A stretch of DNA of 64,000 bases from Rattus norvegicus (GCF_036323735.1 NC_086025.1:110891688-110955687), one strand, 5' to 3'; shown: positions 36,186 through 46,286, counted from the stretch's first letter. The notes: generated by a model from the sequence alone, not told the origin. A program made the numbers and translations.

Positions 36186-36383
36186 GGGAAACTCTGAATG
36201 GCATTTACTATACCATCTGTAAAGTATATAGATAACAAATGTTTATACAACAAGTTTGATAATAACCCTTCAAAGAAGAGGTAACCCTTTTAAAGTCTCA
36301 GATAAGGGAACATTCATAAAGGTCAGACTCAACTAGATGACAACAAATGGAACCTCCAAATGCTGCTAAAAAGATCACTCCCG

Positions 36384-36492
36384 GGTTGGGGATTTAGCTC
36401 AGTGGTAGAGCGCTTGCCTAGGAAGCGCAAGGCCCTGGGTTCGGTCCCCAGCTCCGAAAAAAAGAACCAAAAAAAAAAAAAAAAAAAAAAAA
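36384..36492 (+). mobile_element. ID element (AGGAAG/GAACC type)
   Basis: Full ID with GAACC tail. Duplication ATCACTCCCG at 36374-36383 and 36494-36503. Confidence 0.95.
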
Positions 36493-36539
36493 AATCACTC
36501 CCGAACATTAACACCCAAAACATCCAGGCATAGGAACAA

Positions 36540-36705
36540 CTTAGACATTAAGAGCACTGGCTGCTCTTGTAGAGGACTAGAATTCCATTTCCAGCACCCA
36601 TATTGTGGGTCACAATCCTCAGCTCCAGGATACCCAACAGGCACACATGTGGTATGAATACATACATAACAAACAACCATACACACAAAGTAAAATAAAT
36701 CTTAG
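36540..36705 (+). mobile_element. B3/B2-type SINE, head truncated
   Basis: TTAAGAGCACTGGCTGCTCT, TTCCAGCACCCATATTGTGG and AAAATAAATCTTA. Confidence 0.75.
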
Positions 36706-37726
36706 GCTCAAATAATCAAAACAACTTGGCCATATTGCATAGGAATTTACCCCCATACACACTACCCTTGGGGTTCCTAAGATGTCTGGGTAGGAAATGC
36801 CCTGCTGTTCCCTCCCTGTCTCAGTTGATTTCCCAAACCATTTTGCCAACCCAAATTGCAGAAACATGTTCAGGATTCACATGGCAGTTCTGATCCGATT
36901 TGTCCCAATCCTGGCTCAAGCAGCTTTACACTACCCTCCTAACTAGATCAGCATCGGCCAATGGACTTATTCAAGCTCATCTGCGATGGATTAGATAATG
37001 AAACCTTAGCCATGTAAGCTGCCTGCTCCTGCTGGGGCAGCAGGGGAAAAGAGTAAGAAACTCAATACTTGCAGGGCCACCTAAACACCACATGCACTGG
37101 CCTGCCTCTCTCCATCTGTCTGCTCATGCTCCAGGGGCCGCTACACCCTTTCCAACAACTCTACGGCTCTTTCCTTCCTACCTCTACAGGAAGTTTACAT
37201 GCACCCCAGAATAAAGGTGTTTATGATATTGTGTAAAACACTTAACAAAAACTCAAGCAAATCCACTTACTAAACAATTGTTTCTGTAATTAAAGCCCAA
37301 CACACACTAAAGGCCGGAGAGATATCAGACTAGCACGTCACTAGCACCATTAAAGTGCGTGTTTAATGAAGGATTCAGCTTTTCTTTCCCCCATCCTGTA
37401 ATCTTGAGGCCTGTCTGCACTAGTCTGCCTTATAACAAAATGAAAGTTTGATCTCTAGTGAGCTTAGTGTTGCATTCAGATGTCAGTGTGATAGAGAAAA
37501 GAATCACTAGATGGTTAGAAGAGGGGAGGGAGCCCAGGCACAGTCCCCTCAGCCTGAGCCGCCCAGAAGAATAATTCCAATTCTACTTGTAAGTCAAATA
37601 CATCCCCAGGTTTATATTTCTGGGTTCCCATGTCACATATTAAAATAAAATTTTTTGAAAATTCTGTGATTTTTTTCTACGCCTCAGTTTTTTCCACCTA
37701 AAAATGTTCTCCCAAAATTCAGAGGA
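36706..37726. other. unique sequence with a candidate regulatory block
   Basis: No gene is seen. The palindrome AAACAATTGTTT (37272-37283) and TAATTA (37287-37292) lie in an unbroken unique block at about 37210-37560 (see findings). Confidence 0.45.
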
Positions 37727-37855
37727 TATGGCAATGATGGTACAGCTTTAATCCCAGCACTCAGGAGACAGGCAGGCAGAGTGAGCTCCAGGACAGTCAG
37801 GGCTACATAGAGAAACCCTATCCTTAAAAACAACACAAAACAAAACAAAAATCAG
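37727..37855 (+). mobile_element. B1 SINE
   Basis: CTTTAATCCCAGCACTCAGG, AGCTCCAGGACAGTCAGGG, AAACCCTATCC; short internal deletion. The stretch 37856-38404 is unique. Confidence 0.85.
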
Positions 37856-38404
37856 TGGACACTGTAGCACCCAATGTAACAGTCTTTAGAAAGTATGAGG
37901 ATTGAATGAGGTTGTAAGGGTGGGGTTGCTGAGATAAACCGATTACATCGCTCTCACTTTCTCCACCCTTGATGCAATGATCACCTCGTCAGATAACCAG
38001 AGGGTATTATCTGCAAGCAAAGAAGCAGACCCTCACCAGGCCTCGAACCTTCCGGTACCAACTTGGACGTTCACAGCTGTGAGATATAAATGCCTGCTAC
38101 TGAGCCACCCGTCCATGGCATTTGGTTATGGAGCCTGAGAAAACTAAGGCAAATAGAAATCAGGTTTAAGTCATTTAAGTGAGGCATTGCCCATGAAGCT
38201 ATCTGGAAGGAAAGCACGTTACTCAGGAACATTACTGAAAGTAGCATGATGCCCAGCTTCAGAACCAAAAATCCAAACGAGGGTCCCAATACCTTCCTAG
38301 AAGGAAATCAACCCAAAAATGAGCCAACAGAAGATAGATACTGAATTCAACAGGGTACCTGGAATCCCTTCCCCGAAACTTCCCTAATACTAGAGTCACT
38401 AAAA

Positions 38405-38720
38405 AGTGAGCTACACCTGATGGCCAAGATCTACAAGGCTGACAAGACAGCAGGCCTGCCTGGGCCATAGTGTAAGTTCAAGGCCAGCCCAAGCAAAGTA
38501 GTAAGATACTGTCTCAAAGTTCAGAGTGAAAATGGGGCTGGGGAAAGAGCTCAATGGTGGAGTGCTTGCCTAGCACGCTTGAAGGCACTCTTGACTCTCC
38601 AGTACTAGAGACAAAACAAAATAGCACAGCTCTCACAGACTACCAAGTAGCTCAGTGGTAGGGCAATTACCAAGCAAGCACTAGGTTCACTCTCCAGCAT
38701 GCCTATGTTTACAAACATAC
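38405..38720 (+). mobile_element. B1-type fragment followed by two old ID-like units
   Basis: GTTCAAGGCCAGCCCAAGC with ACTGTCTCAAAG (38405-38525), then GGGGCTGGGGAAAGAGCTCAA (38534) and GTAGCTCAGTGGTAGGGCAA (38647). These are diverged ID/B4-type heads. Confidence 0.55.
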
Positions 38721-40224
38721 TAACACACACGTACATGTACATACTTGTTCACACTGCTGAACTCACGTAGCTACTCTAGACTGATGACTACGGTCAGAAG
38801 CAGGCACCACGCCACAAAATCACCACATACCAACTCTTCACTGCCATAAAGACTTTTGCTTAAAGTTCTAAGTAATAATTAAGACTCGCCTTACACAGCA
38901 GCCAAATTCCTAGAAAGTTCCATTAGAACACAATTTCTGATAATGACATTGTCTGACAGGATGCACGTGTGGTGTGTTTGGTAGACCCTCCATGTCATGT
39001 GTCTCAGCTTGATGAAGTCAGATGCACTTAGCTTCCCACAGCGCAGTAACTATTTCCAGGCTCCATCTTAAATAGCTACATTTCTCAACCCCTGCTTCCC
39101 TCCAACTGCACAGTCCAAGTCTCCACCCTCCACTCTCTCCGGGCTGGTAGACTCTTCTCCCCTCGGGAGGCTGATATGTTCTAAAAAGCACTAAGTCTTC
39201 CTCTCTCTCCCCCAGGTTCCTTCTGAGCCTAAGGCTTACAACACAAGCCAGACTCTCTGGAGTCCCAGGACTTCACTTTGGAAGTAATGACATCCAAAAG
39301 TTTAGTGACCCAACCAAGACTCAGCCTTGGAACCTAATTTAGGGTTGTAGTTCCATTTAGTAAGTAGTCTTGGGGAATTCAATCTGTCAACTACTGTATT
39401 CTGTTAAAAAAAAAAATTAATCCTTTGCATTTTTAAGGTACTGAATAATTTTGTGATGCTTCCTTCACTCAGGAATCTCATGATTAATTTAATCCCTAAG
39501 TTTTTTGTAAGTGGCAAATTTCAACTTCAATTTAATAGACATTGGACATTAATTATAAACCCAGGTACTATAAAGAATAAATAAAGGAAATACATTTTCT
39601 TCCTTGTGGAAGCTTACTGTCTAAGGAAGTAGGCACAATAAAGCCTCTAGTGACAATAAAAGGTGAAGCCTAAGTACAAATAAATATACCAACCAGCATA
39701 GCTGAGTCTAACTAGCACCAATTATGCTGTCGGGGAAGTTTAAAGAACCAAGCTATGACTTCAGAAAAACCCCAGCTGTCTTCAGAGATGAGAAAAAAAT
39801 ACACGCTTTAAGACCAATCCACTAAAAAGCCTATATGAAGATAAGCTAGCTGCAGACGTAGAGCCTGCGAGCCCTTCTAACTTGCTGCTGGCATCTCCTG
39901 AGAAGACCCATGCTGCACATTCTGACCCCACTACCCTGGCCACCTGGTCAGCACACCAAGCTACTGGTCTCCCGATGCCTCAACCCTCTTCCCTAAACCA
40001 CTGAAAGGCCTGAATCCTCTTCCCTAAACCCTCTAGAAGACCCTCATCTTCACTTCAAAGGTCACCTACAGAGAGAACTTCCTGAGCCACCTCTAAGCTT
40101 CTCTATCCCTTTCCCTGCTTAATTTCTCACATGGTACCAAAAACTGCTGATTTGTCTCTGTCCATAGAATAATATCCAATAAAAGTAGGGTTTCTTTATA
40201 TATCCTGTAGGGTTAAAACAGTGC
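38721..40224. other. unique intronic sequence
   Basis: No repeat or gene is seen. An imperfect tandem repeat of CTCTTCCCTAAACC lies at about 39987-40030. The stretch 39420-39560 is AT-rich. Confidence 0.5.
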
Positions 40225-40360
40225 ATAAACACCACCAGAAGCAGAGGCAGAGATCTGAGGGTTCAAAGCAACGCTGGTGGTCTACACAACAAGCTCCGAG
40301 AAAGCCAGGACTAAAAAGAGAGATCCTGTCTCAAAAAAAAAAAAAAAAAAAAAAAAAAAG
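40225..40360 (+). mobile_element. B1-type SINE with A27 tail
   Basis: The head is lost; AAGCAGAGGCAGAGATCTGAG, GTGGTCTACACAAC, GAGATCCTGTCTCAAAA. Confidence 0.65.
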
Positions 40361-40660
40361 TGTCACAGCTGCTTGATAAACATTACTTAAATAAGTATTA
40401 AACACCTGCAGGTTTTTTGTTTAACTTTTCATTCATTTGTCCCCTGCCCAGGTCACATGCACAGTTAAGCAAAGGGAACTTGACTTACATTTCTAAGAAA
40501 GCAACCTAGGAATTATTTTAAACAAATACTTTTCTAAATAAGAAAGCAGAGGCCTCCAAATACGGGTTTTCCCCAGAACAATACGGCTAGTTGAAAACAG
40601 AGGGCTAAGTCAACGATGACATAAGTACCTAAGTGACATGGAGTAAGACGCCTACAGTAA

Positions 40661-40850
40661 CAGCTGGGCATGGTGGTGCATGCCCATATAATCTCAGAAA
40701 TCTACTGGGAAGGTAGAAACAGGGAGACCAGAGGTCCAAGAGTTCAAGGTAATCCTCAGCTACTACAGGGAGTTCAGACCAACCTGGGCTACAAATAAGA
40801 CCATGTCTCAAAAACAAAAACAAAAACAAAAAACCACCGCCAACAACAAA
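40661..40850 (+). mobile_element. B1/B4-type SINE with (CAAAAA)n tail
   Basis: AGCTGGGCATGGTGGTGCATG head, CCAACCTGGGCTACAAATAA, CATGTCTCAAAAAC. Confidence 0.7.
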
Positions 40851-41475
40851 AGGTACAATCATAAGAATGTAGAAAGGGAAATATAAAGACTACCCACAAA
40901 TATACAGAGTAAAATAATTCTCTGTGGGATACTTCTAAGTTATCCAATTGCACCCCAAGGGCCTAATTCTCTCCTTCCTCTGCACATCCCAAAGTCCCTA
41001 TGCACCACTCCACTTCCAAGTTTTACTATCCTTGGCCAACGTGAAGGCAGTCAGCAAATAATAGGCCCCAGGCAGAAGAAAGGGAAAACAATGAGAACCC
41101 ACGATTAACTAAGCCTGACATAGGGGGAAAAGGTGCGCAGATGTGTGCACACTCCAAGTGAACACACAACACCTCAATCCAGTGGTCCCTCTTTATCATC
41201 CACTAAGTCTCCCCATTCTTCCTATGGCTTTCAGATTGACCTAACAATCCCTCTGCCTGACAGACTTCTAAGGGAAATAAAAGCCAGCAAACAAAAGGAT
41301 TCAAAAATAAACACCCAGGGAGTCCCTTTTGCCCAAATCAACAGAGGTAACAGAATGGATTCTGCAAAGGAGGCAAGAGGCACACAGCAAACATGCCAGG
41401 TTTTAAGTACAGCTCCTTCCCTGCCACAGGAAGTCAGACAGAGCACGGGAAGTCTCTCATCTCAGCACTGCCGAG
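40851..41475. other. unique intronic sequence
   Basis: No repeat recognised. A plus-strand frame of 132 codons (41133-41531) shows no domain I recognise. Confidence 0.5.
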
Positions 41476-41610
41476 ATTTCCAAGAGTGGTGTAATGGAGA
41501 GAACACAGGAATTGGAATTAGAACCAGCTAACTGGGTGGTTTTAGGCAAGTTACTAGTTTTCTCTGGACTTCTAACTCCCTATCTATAAAAATGAGCTGT
41601 TAAAACACGC
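41476..41610 (+). mobile_element. MIR-type ancient SINE
   Basis: AGAGTGGTGTAATGGAGAGAA, GGAATTAGAACCAG, TTTTAGGCAAGTTACTAG and TATCTATAAAAATGAGC follow MIR order. Confidence 0.55.
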
Positions 41611-42149
41611 TGAAACTTGAACACACCCTTCCCTACCACCACCACCACCAAAAAAAAAAAAAAGATACAAAGTATTGACTCTTCACAGAAAGTGCACATA
41701 AGTCATTCTGCATAACTCTTCCAAGTGCTGGAACTGATGGAAAAGATGATAAGGTGTCTCTGGCCCCTTCCATCTCTAACATTCTATGGTTCTAAAAGAA
41801 TTAGAAAGCATCCCATTGCTGCTGTGAGCCTCTCCATTTCGTAGCCAATATTTTCTAAAGAGACCAAAGCCTAAAGCCTAAAACGACTCATGCCCTTCTT
41901 CAAACTAAGTAGTAACCGCCAGTATCAATCTTTTGCCATTTCCTACCCTCATCAGTCAAGCTTACCCTTGAGGCCACAACTCAGAAACCAGTCTCCTAAC
42001 AGCCCTATAAATTTTCTTTTCTACCCCAGGACACTAAGGAGCTACTCTGCAGCCTACGAATGTAGGATGCAATGATTTAAGCACTGGAGGAGCATGCCTG
42101 GTGTCTCTCTCCAGACTTAATAACATGCTGCACAAAATTGAGACTGAGC

Positions 42150-42288
42150 ATCACACTACCAAACTCCGCGGACTTCTCAAGACTGCTCGAGTAACTGATT
42201 GAACCCACAAGCTAAGCCACATCCCCTTTCGGGCTCTCTCCAGGAGTTGGCTGGCTTTTCAGTCTGTCCTCCACATGCCGCTCTCCCT
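42150..42288. repeat. diverged ~135-bp repeat, copy 1 (intron side)
   Basis: ATCACACTACCAAACTCC, TGAACCCACAAGCTAAGCC and GGCTGGCTTTTCAGTCTGTC align with 50418-50549 in the same orientation. The stretch between MIR and this copy is unique. Confidence 0.85.
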
Positions 42289-42641
42289 TTCCTCATCCCA
42301 GTGTGTGCCCAGGGTAAACCAAAAGGCGCCCTTCTTCTCGAGAGCTTTCCCACCAGCTTCCCTCGCTCTCAGCTCGACCCAACAGCTCTCCTCTGGACAA
42401 ATAGACACAAAGATACCCCAACTGCTCAAGGAACTGAGGACGGGTTTAAGAAATGGACTGCATCCCGATCCTGTTCAATCGCAACTCCAAAGGGAAAAAT
42501 CCCACTCCCTCTCGTTGCCTCCGGGCCCCCTTAGGAGCCCAGCCCCTGCACCGGGCCCCAAGCCCACTCTCCAGCCAGGCCCACCCGGCGCCCCGAGGCC
42601 CGAGCCCACCGCGGCCCTCCGTAACCGGGCGCCCGTCCCGC

Positions 42642-42652
42642 GCGGTCACCTG
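42642..42652 (-). promoter_or_regulatory. Rbfox2: Rbfox2 exon 1 splice donor
   Basis: The minus strand reads CAG|GTGACC, with the last exon base at 42650 and the intronic GT at 42649-42648. The junction falls exactly after the Met-Gln codons where the known Rbfox2 long isoform changes exon. Without splicing the frame would stay open to a stop near 42446. Confidence 0.9.
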
Positions 42653-42829
42653 CATCCCTTCGTCGGCCGCCTCCTCTGTGCGTGGCCGCTTGCTCAGGCC
42701 GGGCTCGGGTCCGTCTGCCCCCGCTCCGGGCACCGGCAGCTCCACCTCCGACTCCCGCTTCATGCCCCGGGCGGCAGCGCCGGGCCCGAGCTGAGGCGGC
42801 TGCTGCTGTGCCTGGCCGCCTTCCGCCAT
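42650..42829 (-). CDS. Rbfox2: Rbfox2 exon 1 coding part (long N-terminal isoform)
   Basis: This is the first coding exon of RNA-binding Fox-1 homolog 2, a nuclear regulator of alternative splicing that binds UGCAUG. The minus strand encodes 60 codons from ATG at 42829-42827. The peptide starts MAEGGQAQQQPPQ, has a second Met at residue 23 (MKRESEVELP), a basic KRPR at residues 47-50 that resembles a nuclear-localisation patch, and ends DEGMQ. Rbfox2 long isoforms are known to begin this way and to continue with NEPLTPGYHG in the next exon, which is not in the window. The exon ends in phase 0 directly before GTGACC, a good splice donor. The RRM and the Ala/Tyr-rich C-terminus lie beyond the left edge. 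The start was chosen because it is the first ATG in about 810 transcribed bases and matches the known protein. Its context is CGGATGG, with G at +4 but C at -3. The segment is low-complexity and probably disordered. Confidence 0.95.
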
Positions 42830-43580
42830 CCGCCCGCGCCCCCTTCGCCACCGGGAGCCGGGCGACCCGCGACAGGCCACCTCCCCCTGGGCCTCGGTGC
42901 GGACAGTCGCGACAGGCGGGCGCGCGCCGGCCCCGCCCCCCGCGTGCGTGTGTGCGTGCGCGCCGGTCCGGAGCCGGGCTTCGGCTTCGGCTTCACTACC
43001 GCTCCGACTCAGGTTATGGCTCCGGCTTCGGCCCCGACTCTGGCTTCTGCTCCGGCTTCGCGCCGGCCGCTCGCTCGCTCGCTCGCTCGCTCGCTCACTC
43101 ACTCACTCGCTCGCTCGCTCGCTCGCACGCGCGTGCGCCGATCCCTCTGTCCCTTGGTCCTTCGGTCCCGCGCTCCCTCACCACTCGCCGGCTGTGCGAA
43201 GAAGGGGACGGCCTGGGCTCCCAGCGTGGGGAGGGCTGTTTATTTGGGAGGAGGAGGAGCGCGAGGCCGCAGCGAGCTGACTGGTCGGGATCCTCCGTCC
43301 CGCCACTGTGGCAGCGCCGGGAAGGCGGGGAGAGAGAAAGGAGAGAAGGAGGGAGGAACCTGGATGTGTGGGACTCGGGCCGCCCGCGCGAGAGGAGGCT
43401 GTGGTGAGGGGGCGTGGCTACGCCCCTCGGCAATCTCCGCCGCCTCCGCGCGGGCCGCCCGCGGGAGGCCGGGAAGGGATCGGAAAAGTTCGGGAATCTC
43501 CGGGATGCTCAGGGAGGCAAGGAGAGAGAAGGGTCCGCCTCTTTTAGGGCGGTGGCCGGAGGGCGGAGCTTGAAGGGCTG
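42830..43580 (-). promoter_or_regulatory. Rbfox2: Rbfox2 5' leader and CpG-island promoter
   Basis: The island is very GC- and CpG-rich and extends left over the exon to about 42500. On the transcribed strand there is no TATAAA, no CCAAT and no ATG between 43640 and the start codon. GC/KLF-type boxes are visible at 42931-42941, 43409-43426 (paired inverted), 43547-43552 and 43561-43566. It also contains a GAGC/GAGT tetranucleotide tract, an alternating purine-pyrimidine run and a 12-bp palindrome (GCACGCGCGTGC, 43125-43136). This is typical of a dispersed CpG-island promoter. The transcription start cannot be fixed from sequence, so the boundary between promoter and leader is unknown. Confidence 0.8.
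43069..43124. repeat. GCTC/ACTC tetranucleotide tract in Rbfox2 leader
   Basis: There are fourteen perfect 4-bp units: seven GCTC, three ACTC and four GCTC on the plus strand, which is (GAGC)4(GAGT)3(GAGC)7 on the Rbfox2 strand. The tract lies about 240 bp upstream of the start codon. The GAGT units supply the in-frame TGA (43105-43103) that closes the frame leading into the Rbfox2 ATG. Confidence 0.95.
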
Positions 43581-43827
43581 GAGTACGGGGGAGCAGCTGT
43601 GGCTAGTAGCTCTAGTGCGAAGTACTGACCTGATCTCTCTCATCTGGCTTCTTGGGATTTAGGGAAGCAGAGAGCGCCCTGAGAGGAGAAGGTCTCTCTG
43701 CCTGCTTCCTCTCCAGCCCAAGAACTGGGAAGTCTAAGAATGAAGGCTCCTATGAAACTTTTCTGAGAAATTTTGCTATGAATGGAATAGTTGCATCTCT
43801 AATGCTATTAATAACTCCTGATGGTGC

Positions 43828-43965
43828 CAGGCATGGTGGTGCACACCTTTAGCCCCAGGACTCAGGAGACAGAGACAGGCCTATCTCTGAGTTCGAAGCC
43901 GGCCTGCTACACAGTGAGTTCCAGGACAGCTGGGACTACGTAGAGAAACCGTTTCAAAAAAATCA
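43828..43965 (+). mobile_element. B1 SINE
   Basis: GCCAGGCATGGTGGTGCACAC, GAGTTCGAAGCCGGCCTG, GAGAAACCGTTTCAAAAA; nearest repeat to the CpG island on its upstream side. Confidence 0.9.
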
Positions 43966-44008
43966 AAACTAATAATAATGCTTGGTGTTTTTAAGAGCTT
44001 CACAGTTT

Positions 44009-44197
44009 GAGGGCTGGAGAGATGGCTCAGCAGTTGAGAGCACCGGCTGCTCTTCCGGAGATCCTGAGTTCGATTCCCAGCAACCACATGGTGGCTCACA
44101 ACCATCTGTAATGGAACCCAATGCCTGTTCTGATGTGTCTGAAGACAGTTACAGTGTACTCATATACATAAATAAATATCTTTTAAAAAAAGGGGGG
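44009..44197 (+). mobile_element. B2 SINE
   Basis: Complete B2. Its 5' duplication AGCTTCACAGTTT (43996-44008) is matched only after the following ID (44298-44310). Confidence 0.95.
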
Positions 44198-44297
44198 GCT
44201 GGGGATTTAGCTCAGTGGTAGAGCGCTTACCTAGGAAGCGCAAGGCCCTGGGGTTCGGTCCCCAGCTCCGAAAAAAAGAACAAAAAAAAAAAAAAAA
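44198..44297 (+). mobile_element. ID element (AGGAAG/GAAC type) in B2 tail
   Basis: Full ID with CTTACCTAGGAAG and an extra G in the B-box region (CTGGGGTTCGG). It lies between the B2 body and the B2's 3' target duplication. The stretch 44311-45356 is unique with no gene seen. Confidence 0.95.
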
Positions 44298-45356
44298 AGC
44301 TTCACAGTTTACACAATGAGTTCATTTATGGAACCACTTTGAGCCTGACAGTAGAAAACATGGTTATAATCCAATGGATGAACCTGAATTTGCTCAAGTC
44401 CTGAAGCAGAAAGACATGGGCAGTCAAGAAGGCAATCTCTTGTTTTCATTCCTTGCTGCCCGAGAAGCCTTTCAGAGCTTATCAGCTTCATGCAGCTAGG
44501 TCTGTCCAGTAGATTTTCTCTACCTGATTATAAATAGAAACTGCTTCTACCTCTCAAGGTTCCATACTGTGACATGTACGTGTAAAGGGATGTTGTGCAA
44601 TAACCTAGCTTCTAGCCTTACCCTTGCTTTCTACCTCAAACAAGTTAGTTTTTCCCTTTGGAACTCAACTGCAGTATCTGAAATAATCGTTTGGGTCAGT
44701 GGTTTCCAGCCAGGAAAACTTTCAGACCCTTTCAGCATCTCCCACTTTCGTATTTGTCCTCCCAATTTCGTAAATTTTGTTCTTCACAAATGGAGACCTG
44801 CCTCTGGCATCTAGTGAATAGGGGCTGAGACTCTCAAAACTCTACCATGAATAGAGCAATCCCTGTGAGACAGACTTGTCCAAACCAGAATGTCAATAGT
44901 TCAGAGATTTCGAAACCCCAGGTCAGGTGACTTCTAGGGTTACTTGCAACCAGTCTATGACTTGGCCTTTGAACTTGAGTTAAGCACCTAAAAATGGACA
45001 GAGTGGTGAAGATCTCTGCTTCGGACCCAGACCAACCCCAGTGAGACCTTGCCACCTACTGCCCATGAAATGCTGGACCACTGGTGGGTGGTTAAGAGTT
45101 CCTTCAGACAGAGCAGGCAGGCTAGTTGGAAAAGACTGCTCTTGCCTTGAAGCTGGGATTTCCTACTGAGTATTTGTATGGTTGTAGGCTGCAATGGCTT
45201 AGCCATTTACAAGTCTTGACACCTCATGGAAGGAAGTTGATTAACGGCTCTTGTCCCCCAGCTTAGCTTCAACACCTGAAATTAGCATAATAATACTGTT
45301 TTTAAAATTATTATTATGAAGATCAAATGAGTTATCAGGATTAAGAACTTTGATCA

Positions 45357-45818
45357 TGTTATGACTTGAATCTAAACGGAAAAAGTCCCCCAAAGGACCA
45401 TGCAGTAACAGCTGACAGACTTGGGGCGAGTGTTTGGATCGTGAGAACCTAACTGCTGGGCCCAGTGACCTGTGCAGTGGATTAGTGCATCGACTGGTTC
45501 ATAATTGGAGGATGGTAAGAACTGGAAGGTGAGGACAGATGGGAGGAAGCGGGCTGCTAGGGACTCGGTCTGAAAGTGTCCCTCTAGTCCCCAGCCTCTT
45601 CCTCCATCTGCCATTTCCAGTCTACCTGGAAGTAAGTTTGCTCCACCACAAAATCCTTGCTGTGGGGCTAATTATGCCTCACCTCCTTCACTCAGACCCT
45701 GAAGCCACAGAGTGATCCTGACTTGAAACAATGAGTTAAGATAAACCCTTCCTCCCTTGCATTGTTTTCTCAGGTGCTTTGTCCTAGAGACAGAAAGACT
45801 GGCCAACAGGAGCAAGAT
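45357..45818 (+). mobile_element. MaLR-type LTR copy
   Basis: TGTTATGACTTGAATCTAAAC start, CAGTGGATTAGTGCATCGAC, and the end GATAAACCCTTCCTCCCTTG with GACTGGCCAACAG. Family assignment uncertain. Confidence 0.5.
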
Positions 45819-45869
45819 GGCCTGTCTCAACAGGTGTTACTAACATTATTGCCATTGTGAGTTTTATTG

Positions 45870-45881
45870 GTTTTTTATTTC

Positions 45882-45925
<44 letters not shown>

Positions 45926-46138
45926 TGTGTGTGTCTGTGTGCACTCACAGGCATGTGTGGAGGTAGGCACGTGAATGGCATGTGAATGTAGGCATCTGCA
46001 CACCAGAGCACGCACGTGTTGATCAGAAGACAGCCTTCAGGAATTGGTTCTTTCTTCCACTGTGAGTTTCTGGGATCGAATTCACGTTATCAGGATTTCA
46101 CAGCAAACACCTTTACCCACTGAGCCATCTCACTGGCT
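45870..46138 (-). mobile_element. B3-type SINE with (TG)n tail
   Basis: Reverse B3: TG repeat at 45884-45940, then AGGCATGTGTGGAGG, TCTGGGATCGAATTCACG and CACTGAGCCATCTCACTGGC. Confidence 0.75.
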
Positions 46139-46197
46139 CAGTCATCATGACTTTATACACATCGTAGGTCAGAATGACCAAATAAATGTTTGTTATC

Positions 46198-46286
46198 GGG
46201 GTTGGGGATTTAGCTCAGTGGTAGAGCTCTTGCCTAGCAAGTGCAAGGCCCTGGGTTCGGTTCCCAGCTCCGAAAAAAAGAAAAAA
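46198..46286 (+). mobile_element. ID element (AGCAAG type)
   Basis: Full ID, tail without GAACC. Duplication AAATGTTTGTTATC / AAATGTTCGTTATC (one mismatch) at 46184-46197 and 46287-46300. Confidence 0.95.

Noticed and set aside
42446..43102. 218-codon minus-strand frame taken as one protein
   Set aside because: It begins at GTG next to the stop and runs through a clear splice donor. Only 42829-42650 is supported as coding; the extension is treated as a hypothesis.
42275..43573. Open plus-strand frame of 432 codons across the CpG island
   Set aside because: It is antisense to a recognised exon. GC-rich DNA has few stop codons, and the composition (Pro/Ala/Arg/Ser runs) follows the island and the GCTC tract. 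No domain is recognisable.
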